The notes beneath the pieces were generated by a model, which did no database searches, was not told where the DNA came from, and saw only the letters and a list, made by a program, of their open reading frames with translations. The position numbers and the translations under genes are program-made. A DNA stretch of 18,801 nucleotides from JAKOQB01 sp036824465. Lineage in GTDB: Bacteria > Pseudomonadota > Gammaproteobacteria > Burkholderiales > Burkholderiaceae_F. How positions within the stretch are numbered: the first letter of the stretch is position 1; each line of letters starts with the position of its first letter. Shown one piece after another: positions 14,601-18,801 of the stretch. The stretch lies in assembly GCA_036824465.1 (NCBI GenBank), contig DAITAC010000080.1, positions 1-18,801 of the forward strand, given 5' to 3'.

Positions 14601-15667
14601 GCGGAAGGATGCCCCGCCAGCCGCTCTGGCAGCGCCCCCACTTCCGAGGCAACAATTGGGATGCCGGCCGCCAATGCAGCCGACAGCGTGTAGGTGTAGG
14701 TCTCCGGCCACTGGACAGGAAACCACAGCACGTCCGGATGCGTCGCGGCCACCAGCGCGGGAAGGTCTCCCTCTTCATACTCGCCGCTCATCGACAGCCG
14801 CGACAGCGGCAGCGGCGGCAGGGGCGCGGCAGTGGCCCCCAGGATGTGGAACGCGAGCGGCAGATCGCGCGCGTGAGCATCCTGCGCGCACGCGATCACG
14901 CGGTCAAAGCCCTTCTCGCGCGAAAGCATCCCCAGCGTGGCTACGCGCGTGACGGGCCGCAGCGAAAGCGCGGGTTCAGGATGTGGCCACACTTCGATAT
15001 GCAGCCCCGCCACGTAGCGCCCGATGCGCGAGGCGACATCGCGCGACGGGGCTATAACCCGTGCCGCGCCGCGAAGCAGCGTCGCGAACGCGCCGCGCCA
15101 GCCCAGAATGTCGAGAGGCCACTGCGGGGGACGCTTCGCAAGGCACTCGGCGCAGCCGTGCTCGTCGGGCTCGCCACAGTAAAGGCCATGCTCGGTGACA
15201 AGCTGAAACTGCGGGCAGATCGTGACGTAGTCGTGAAGCGTGACATCGTAGGGAAGCCCCGTCGCGCTCGGCAGGTCCAGAATGTCGCGCGGCAGGCCAT
15301 GCACGTGATGGAAGTGAAGTCGAGCCGCACCAAGCGCACGCAGAACTCGCCCGAGCAACGGCAGGTCGCCCGGAAGGTCGAAGTAGAGTCGCTCGCCGGA
15401 ATCGCGCGCACGCAGGCGCACCGTTTCGCCTGCCGCCGGCTCGAGGAACAGTACGTTAGTGCGTGAGGCGACGAGCGCGGCGAGATCGTCTACGTGGCGC
15501 CGGACGCCGCCACCCCACCCATGCACGATGAACACGAGCGCCAGCCGGCCCGTCGATGCGAGCGCGCCAAAGGCATCGTTGTTCAATCCAGGGACCTCGT
15601 GGGCAAACCGCAGGACAGGCAAGGCAAGATTTCGACGCGGTCGCCCAGATGCGCCGCTCACTTTCAA
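11690..15667 (-). CDS. Very large multidomain glycosyltransferase: GT4 - coiled coil - GT2 - GT4
   Basis: A 1325-residue protein with three predicted glycosyltransferase modules. Module 1 (~40-400) is GT-B: VFIVHGWGGGVRRHV at the start, TLHDYVTICPQFQ, a LGMLSREKGFDRVI donor-lobe start and ALAAGIPIVASEVGALPE. A coiled coil (~455-595) includes three 11-residue repeats. It ends in ENSNSWRVTAPLRR, a linker often seen before GT2 domains in such proteins. Module 2 (~688-930) is GT2: VSIVVPMYGKP, VIVVDDAS (Asp725-726), FLNNDTVV (Asp775) and YYEDTDLAFAVR (catalytic-base region). Module 3 (~950-1315) is GT-B with LVFIGGFQHPPNTDAV, GYVPDVAPFF and PLRYGAGVKGKV. No signal peptide or membrane segment is apparent, so it is probably cytoplasmic and acts on lipid-linked sugars. 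The first usable start is TTG 15667; GTG 15661 is an alternative. Sugar specificities cannot be read from sequence. It probably synthesises part of an O-antigen or similar surface glycan. Confidence 0.9.
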   Translation of the reverse strand: MKVSGASGRPRRNLALPVLRFAHEVPGLNNDAFGALASTGRLALVFIVHGWGGGVRRHVDDLAALVASRTNVLFLEPAAGETVRLRARDSGERLYFDLPGDLPLLGRVLRALGAARLHFHHVHGLPRDILDLPSATGLPYDVTLHDYVTICPQFQLVTEHGLYCGEPDEHGCAECLAKRPPQWPLDILGWRGAFATLLRGAARVIAPSRDVASRIGRYVAGLHIEVWPHPEPALSLRPVTRVATLGMLSREKGFDRVIACAQDAHARDLPLAFHILGATAAPLPPLPLSRLSMSGEYEEGDLPALVAATHPDVLWFPVQWPETYTYTLSAALAAGIPIVASEVGALPERLAGHPSARLLPWNATAAAWNEALLAAASPSPERATVAVGAAPGGYVERYLAPLLNAAPAVEAGWPELLPRHCEPPTAARGPELSLAELAFAGALCGRAEARAALLRRSAQADTDLDALKAALAAAEGASGADGSHVTAFEERVEALRDSAAQAKREAQEALAQAQREAEEALAQAKREAEEARSRAAELEWRMDVVKVALAQVEREAGEAESRASELERRIGALEAAGAQAEREAADARARVLDIENSNSWRVTAPLRRVGRYARVAVARIRAGLLSLRHVRRRAVLAMTLLRDEGPRALAARVAEKLKGGARFRPPQPAAYELAAAIVPLAFPVADSPRVSIVVPMYGKPQLTFTCLSSLLAETPMNDCEVIVVDDASPAPAAEALAAISGVRFERNPENLGFIGSCNRGAELARGEFLVFLNNDTVVTKGWLAALLAVFERRVDAGLVGAKLVYPDGRLQEAGGIVWRDGSAWNVGRNDDPERPEYNYLREADYCSGACLAIPAALFRALGGFDKRYAPAYYEDTDLAFAVRAAGRKVYYQPASKVVHFEGQTAGTDLASGVKRHQEVNRHAFHEKWAAALASHRGNGVHPELERDRSAVRRVLVIEACMLTPDQDSGSVRTQAMLELAVEMGSKVTFVADNLEHRQPYVAELQARGVEVLFAPYVTSIAELLDRRGREFKLVIIARHYIAVKHLDAIRRFAPQATVAFDTVDLHFLRAERLAGLEGGSASKAAARASRDEELAVVRRADVTIVVSPIEREVLQGIVPDAKILLLSNIHEPTGGGKPFAAREGLVFIGGFQHPPNTDAVLWYAREVLPRVRQCLPGVTTYIVGSKVPATIRALAAPDFVVTGYVPDVAPFFTDCRLSIAPLRYGAGVKGKVNHAMSFGLPVVATAPAIEGMQLVPSEDVMVADDPEEFAIAIERVYRDEVLWQRLSAGGVENVRCHFSRAVAKRALRELFALADASGSGTGLEK
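14072..14170 (-). repeat. Three tandem 33-bp (11-residue) repeats encoding the coiled coil
   Basis: Residues 500-532 read AQAKREAQEAL, AQAQREAEEAL, AQAKREAEEAR: three near-identical hendecads, with DNA similarity matching. An 11-residue period (3 turns of 3.67 residues) favours a straight or slightly right-handed helical bundle. The region is prone to unit gain or loss, so its length may vary among strains. Confidence 0.85.
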
Positions 15668-15777
15668 GAAACCGTAAGTCTACCGTCGGCAGGCAGCAGT
15701 CCCTCATAAGTGAGTTCGCCCAACGCGGTCAGCCATCGGACCGAAAAGCGACTGCGCTCAAGTTCAAAAGTGTCCAA
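15664..15777 (-). other. Short protein-like reading frame overlapping the start of the large glycosyltransferase
   Basis: From TTG 15777 a 37-codon frame ends LPADGRLTVS at a TGA (15666-15664) that overlaps the TTG start of the large transferase. Its sequence (FELERSRFSVRWLTALG then ELTYEGLLPAD) looks more protein-like than chance. It could be the 5' end of the same gene separated by a frameshift, a coupled leader, or coincidence. No family is recognised. Confidence 0.2.
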
Positions 15778-15809
15778 GAATCCGGACCGACCTCAGAAAG
15801 GGCACCGAA

Positions 15810-16217
15810 CTACGAAGCGGAGTCCGCGGGGCGTCGGTCGAGGAAAACGAAGGCCCGGCTGGCCAGGAAGAACAAGGCAGTGTATGGAACGACGCCTGCG
15901 GCCTGGGCCAGGTAGGAGTCCACGTTGGCGAGATCGCGCAGGCCGAAGACGGTTGCCAGATTGGCCACGTACGCGAGCGCGAAAGCACCGAGGAAGCGAA
16001 CCAGCGCGGGACTGACATCGCCGCGGTCGCGGAACGTCCAGGCGCGATTCAGCACGAAGCTGGCAAGCAGGCCGACCGAATAGCCAGAGGCGTTGGCCGC
16101 AAGGTCGCCCCATCCGAGCAGGGCTTTCGCGGCAAATATGACCGCAAGGCCGAGGGCCGTATTGAGAGCGCCGACGATGATGAATTTGGCGAATTGAATG
16201 TGTAGCGCCATGGTCAT
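15810..16217 (-). CDS. GtrA-family integral membrane protein (putative lipid-linked sugar flippase)
   Basis: A 135-residue GtrA-like protein with four predicted membrane helices at about 9-30, 38-57, 72-93 and 104-123. Conserved features are FIIVGALNTALGL near the start, VLNRAWTF (usually NRxWTF) and the C-terminal SRAFVF. Family members are thought to flip polyprenyl-phosphate sugars made by GtrB to the periplasm. The frame is open well upstream, but only the last part is GtrA; ATG 16217 overlaps the stop of the methyltransferase by four bases (ATGA), indicating coupling, and the next ATG at 16211 is also possible. The natural partner, a GtrB-like transferase, is encoded divergently at 17002. 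The gap to the large transferase downstream is 142 bases. Flippase function is inferred from the family. Confidence 0.88.
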   Translation of the reverse strand: MTMALHIQFAKFIIVGALNTALGLAVIFAAKALLGWGDLAANASGYSVGLLASFVLNRAWTFRDRGDVSPALVRFLGAFALAYVANLATVFGLRDLANVDSYLAQAAGVVPYTALFFLASRAFVFLDRRPADSAS

Positions 16218-16912
16218 CGAAGATCGTAGACGTAGTACTGCGCGCCCAGTGGAAGCCACTTCATCCACCGTTCCAACGGTCGCAGGTGTCGGAAGGCATG
16301 CGGAAAAAAGATGCGGTAGCGGACGGCGCACCGGTGGAATCCCGCGGCCGTTAGCCTCTGTTGCAGCGTGCCAGCACGAAGCAAGATGGCGTTCTCGTCG
16401 AACGGGCAGGTGCGCACGGCATGAAGCGTCAGTGGGTTTAGCGGATTGTGCTCGAAGATCGTAATCAGCCCGCCCGGGCGCAGCACGCGTCGCAGTTCCG
16501 AAAGGAGGGCGACGTGTCGTGCCGGCTCGATGTGGTGAAATACGCAGGCGGAAAACGCGCAGTCGAAGCTGTCGTCGGCGAACGGCAATCTTTCGCCGTC
16601 GAACGCGACAAAGCCGGCCTGACCACGCGCGCGTTCGACGCCGATCCTGAGTGAGGCCAGGGATACGTCGACGCAGGTGACGGTTGCCAGCGGGAAGTGG
16701 CGCCTGAAGTACTCGACGGAAGCACCGACGCCGGCGCCAAAGTCGAGAATTCGTCCGGTAGAGGCGAGCAGACCGAGCGAGGAGCAAAGCTCCCGCAGTT
16801 CTCTAATCTTGTACTCTGCAAAGAACTCGGGACCCTCGCCCGACACCGCGATATTGGCGCGGTGCAAGGCGGCATACTCCTGCGCAAACTTGTCAAACTC
16901 GGAACTCTGCAT
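16214..16912 (-). CDS. Class I SAM-dependent methyltransferase (Methyltransf_11 type)
   Basis: A 232-residue methyltransferase. Motif I is ILDFGAGVGASVEYF (about 55-69), motif II ends TCVDVS, and FDGERLPFADDSFDCAF with CVFHHIEP marks the central beta strands. LLSELRRVLRPGGLITIFEHNP is the classic post-motif of ubiquinone/biotin-type and sugar methyltransferases. The start is set at ATG 16912 (MQSSEFDKFAQEYAALH), because the upstream extension would run into the start of the divergent GtrB-like gene; that extension (to 17008) cannot be excluded. No clear Shine-Dalgarno was found. The C-terminus overlaps GtrA by ATGA. Its place between gtrA- and gtrB-like genes suggests it methylates a sugar or lipid-linked glycan, but the substrate is unknown. 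Confidence 0.85.
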   Translation of the reverse strand: MQSSEFDKFAQEYAALHRANIAVSGEGPEFFAEYKIRELRELCSSLGLLASTGRILDFGAGVGASVEYFRRHFPLATVTCVDVSLASLRIGVERARGQAGFVAFDGERLPFADDSFDCAFSACVFHHIEPARHVALLSELRRVLRPGGLITIFEHNPLNPLTLHAVRTCPFDENAILLRAGTLQQRLTAAGFHRCAVRYRIFFPHAFRHLRPLERWMKWLPLGAQYYVYDLR

Positions 16913-17001
16913 CGGTTTGGCTACAAGGACATCTGAGTCACCGGCCTGATCTGAAATTGATCCTTGCCTGCAGCATCGAGCAATAAAGCGAAACTCTTTC
17001 G
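16913..17001. promoter_or_regulatory. Divergent intergenic spacer between methyltransferase and GtrB-like gene
   Basis: This 89-base spacer must hold promoters for both the methyltransferase-gtrA pair (minus) and the GtrB-like gene (plus). A TTGATC at 16957-16962 could be a plus-strand -35, but no good -10 follows at the right distance. No operator palindrome was recognised. Confidence 0.35.
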
Positions 17002-18051
17002 ATGACAACGCTCTCCATAGTCGTGCCCTGCTACAACGAGCAGGAAGCTCTGCCTGAAACGACCAAGCAGCTTGCCGGTCTCCTGAAGCGGCTTGTCGAG
17101 GCCGGAAAGATTTCGGACTCCAGCCGTATCGTATTTGTTGATGACGGCAGCAAGGACCGCACGTGGTCGATGATAGAAGAGTACGCAGCTTCCGAATTGC
17201 CGGTGATGGGCGTGAGGCTATCGCGTAACCGCGGGCACCAGAATGCGCTTCTGGCCGGCCTTTTCACCGCCAAGGGCGACGCCATTGTCAGCATCGATGC
17301 CGACCTGCAGGACGACATCAACGTGATCGAATCGATGGTCGATTTGTTCAGTCAAGGCTGCGACATAGTCTACGGCGTCCGCTCAAAGCGCCCGACCGAC
17401 ACTCTATTCAAGCGCCTAACCGCGCGCAGCTTCTACTGGTTGTTGGATCGGATGGGCGCTCAGACGATTCGCGATCACGCCGACTACCGGCTGATGAGTC
17501 GGCGCGCGGTCGAGGCACTGCGTGAGTACGGCGAGACGAACCTCTATCTGCGGGGCATCATTCCCTTGCTCGGCTTCCGGTCGGCGACCGTTGAGTACGA
17601 ACGACGGGGGCGCGTCGCCGGCGTATCGAAGTACCCGCTTCGGAAGATGATCTCGCTGGCGGTCAACGCGGTGACATCATTTTCAGTCGTCCCCCTGCGT
17701 GTCATCAGCGCGCTTGGAGTGCTGGTCTTTTTCGGGACCATATGCGTCTCGATTTGGACGTTGTGGGTCGTGGTATTCACCAGCAAGGCGGTACCCGGCT
17801 GGGCTTCTACGGTGCTACCAATCTACTTCCTGGGCGGAGTTCAACTGCTCTCGCTGGGCGTCATCGGCGAGTACCTTGGAAAACTTTACGTCGAAGCAAA
17901 GCGCAGGCCGCGTTTCTTGATCGACCGGATCGTGGGGGAGGAGCTTACGGAGTCACTCAATGAGTCACGCGACTGCGAAGCAGCGCGAATGCCCGCTCGT
18001 CGTTCGAAATCGAATGAGGATTCGATGCACGTCGGTCGCCGACGGTCATGA
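17002..18051 (+). CDS. GtrB-like polyprenyl-phosphate glycosyltransferase (GT2)
   Basis: A 349-residue membrane-anchored GT2 enzyme that transfers a sugar from a nucleotide donor to undecaprenyl phosphate on the cytoplasmic face. The N-terminal domain has LSIVVPCYNEQEALPE, VFVDDGSKDRT (Asp47-48), LSRNRGHQNALLAG and the metal motif SIDADLQDD (98-105). It then has DHADYRLMSRRAVEAL and the acceptor loop RGRVAGVSKYPLRKM. Two C-terminal membrane helices span about 231-262 and 272-296, ending YLGKLYVEAKRRPRFLID, as in GtrB/ArnC/DPM1 relatives. Family proteins usually end soon after this. The last ~31 residues here, Arg/Ser-rich, overlap the convergent methyltransferase by 95 bases and look like read-through of a lost stop. 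ATG 17002 is the start. It is probably the partner of the GtrA-like protein encoded divergently. The sugar is unknown. Confidence 0.92.
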   Translation: MTTLSIVVPCYNEQEALPETTKQLAGLLKRLVEAGKISDSSRIVFVDDGSKDRTWSMIEEYAASELPVMGVRLSRNRGHQNALLAGLFTAKGDAIVSIDADLQDDINVIESMVDLFSQGCDIVYGVRSKRPTDTLFKRLTARSFYWLLDRMGAQTIRDHADYRLMSRRAVEALREYGETNLYLRGIIPLLGFRSATVEYERRGRVAGVSKYPLRKMISLAVNAVTSFSVVPLRVISALGVLVFFGTICVSIWTLWVVVFTSKAVPGWASTVLPIYFLGGVQLLSLGVIGEYLGKLYVEAKRRPRFLIDRIVGEELTESLNESRDCEAARMPARRSKSNEDSMHVGRRRS

Positions 18052-18703
18052 AGTCCAATACATCCCACCCAGTGCGCTGAAATAGGCGTCGCAGGCAAGA
18101 TTCCGTCAAGATCCAGTAATTTGTGGCGTCCCCGTTTTCACTTTCGTCTGCAGATAGAAGATAGGCTACGTTGATATGCGAGAGATTCTCTCCTCCGGAT
18201 GCCATTCGAAATACGCGCGTGCTTACGAAACAGTAATTTGCAGACTTCGCAAGCCGCTCAAGCACATAAAATGGGTTTTTCAGGTGATACAAGATTCCGA
18301 GAAACAGCACCAACTCATACTGCGGCCGCGGCAGTGAGAAGTACTCGTCCAGGTTCACCGCATGCACTTGAGCCTTGGAGTTCAGTAACTCCACCAAACG
18401 CTTGACCCCGCGGAGCCCATTCCAGTTTGTCGCCGGCCAGTCGAGGAAGTCAATGTCGAATCCCAACGATTCGAGAAAGAATCCCAGGTCACCGTCCGCG
18501 CATCCGATATCAGCAACCGCCTTGTTGCTGAGCCTGTCAAGCAGCGAGCGATTCTCTCCGGACAGCAGTCGGTCCAGATGAACCAGATTGCTCATGATGT
18601 CGTATCCATACCAACCATCCTGGATCGGGTTCTCCTTCTTGATTTTCGACAGCTTCGTCGAGAAGTCCTTGGATTCGCGAAGCAAGGACGCAATGTCGAG
18701 CAT
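17957..18703 (-). CDS. CmoB-like/DUF1698-type SAM-dependent methyltransferase
   Basis: A 248-residue methyltransferase from ATG 18703. VADIGCADGDLGFFLESLG (about 63-81) is motif I, followed by FDIDFLDWPATNWNGLRG. The segment YELVLFLGILYHLKNPFYVLERL resembles the GILYHxxxP signature of CmoB and related sugar-cluster methyltransferases. Two starts are possible: ATG 18715 and ATG 18703. The second has GGAG six bases before it, so it is preferred. The upstream partial gene on the same strand ends at 18717, so the two are probably cotranscribed. The last 95 bases overlap the convergent GtrB-like gene. Base composition is lower than the rest (29 of 60 G+C at 18121-18180), suggesting acquisition. 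In this setting it probably modifies a surface glycan, but a tRNA-type role is not excluded. Confidence 0.8.
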   Translation of the reverse strand: MLDIASLLRESKDFSTKLSKIKKENPIQDGWYGYDIMSNLVHLDRLLSGENRSLLDRLSNKAVADIGCADGDLGFFLESLGFDIDFLDWPATNWNGLRGVKRLVELLNSKAQVHAVNLDEYFSLPRPQYELVLFLGILYHLKNPFYVLERLAKSANYCFVSTRVFRMASGGENLSHINVAYLLSADESENGDATNYWILTESCLRRLFQRTGWDVLDFMTVGDRRASNPHSISNDERAFALLRSRVTH

Positions 18704-18716
18704 GAGTGTCTCCATT

Positions 18717-18800
18717 TCAGTAGTCCGAATACTTGGAGGATGAATCTAGCGTCCCTTGGCTCGCTGCCATTCGCCGCGCGACCTGCACATACGGCAGCGC
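18717..18800 (-). CDS. 3' end of an unidentified gene, truncated by the window edge
   Basis: The minus strand from the edge reads 27 codons (ALPYVQVARRMAASQG then TLDSSSKYSDY) to a TGA at 18719-18717. Spacing to the next start on the same strand is 13 bases (or one base to ATG 18715), which suits an operon. The 27 residues are too few to name a family; it could be another glycan-biosynthesis gene. The reading frame choice rests on the stop position and absence of earlier stops. Confidence 0.4.
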   Translation of the reverse strand, partial: ALPYVQVARRMAASQGTLDSSSKYSDY

Positions 18801-18801
18801 C

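Noticed and set aside
14609..15466. 285-codon plus-strand frame opposite the large glycosyltransferase
   Set aside because: The minus strand carries clear GT4 motifs through this region; the plus-strand product is Arg/Gln-rich without motifs.
11690..15667. Large glycosyltransferase as an artefactual fusion of three genes
   Set aside because: The frame is continuous for 1325 codons with high-GC coding character, and the modules are joined by a coiled coil and a known type of linker (ENSNSWRVTAPLRR), so a true multidomain protein is more likely.

Overview
The window is high-GC DNA (for example 42 of 60 bases G+C at 9841-9900) with compact operons and many ATGA or TGATG stop/start overlaps. Gene content and order point to a betaproteobacterium, probably near Burkholderiales or Rhodocyclales: the run of Pcm-like methyltransferase, single-domain rhodanese and TolC facing waaA is typical of that class. 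This placement is inferred, not proven. A run of exactly 100 Ns with identical 55-base flanks shows the sequence is a draft scaffold, possibly metagenomic.

Layout. (1) 1-2400: thiD, a small Hpt phosphotransfer gene, a decayed receiver domain fused in frame to its start, then a divergent TetR regulator with a well-formed sigma-70 promoter and a palindromic operator. (2) 2420-4850: a likely operon of Pcm-like methyltransferase, rhodanese and TolC. (3) 4830-5100: a 27-bp tandem repeat containing the assembly gap. (4) 5119-7397: waaA and waaC on the minus strand, adding Kdo and the first heptose of the LPS inner core. (5) 7398-7638: an imperfect inverted-repeat element. (6) 7639-11437: phosphomannomutase/phosphoglucomutase, divergent from pgi-galU. 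Together these connect fructose-6-P, glucose-6-P, glucose-1-P and UDP-glucose, with mannose-1-P as a possible branch. (7) 11690-18801: a surface-polysaccharide region with a 1325-residue glycosyltransferase (GT4, coiled coil, GT2, GT4), a GtrA flippase-like protein, a methyltransferase, a divergent GtrB-like polyprenyl-phosphate glycosyltransferase, a second methyltransferase and the end of one more gene. The cluster continues past the right edge.

Working together: the middle of the window supplies activated sugars and starts LPS core assembly. The right end probably builds and decorates an O-antigen or other surface glycan. GtrB would load a sugar on undecaprenyl phosphate, GtrA would flip it, the large transferase would extend a chain, and the methyltransferases could modify or cap it. 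The chain-length role of the coiled coil is a hypothesis.

The most notable items are the three-catalytic-module transferase with its internal hendecad coiled coil, the nonsense-split receiver-Hpt remnant, the TetR promoter/operator that forces a TTG start, the k-mer-like duplication at the scaffold gap, and a 95-bp convergent overlap between the GtrB-like gene and a methyltransferase gene of lower GC. No rRNA, tRNA, CRISPR array, transposase or phage gene was seen.
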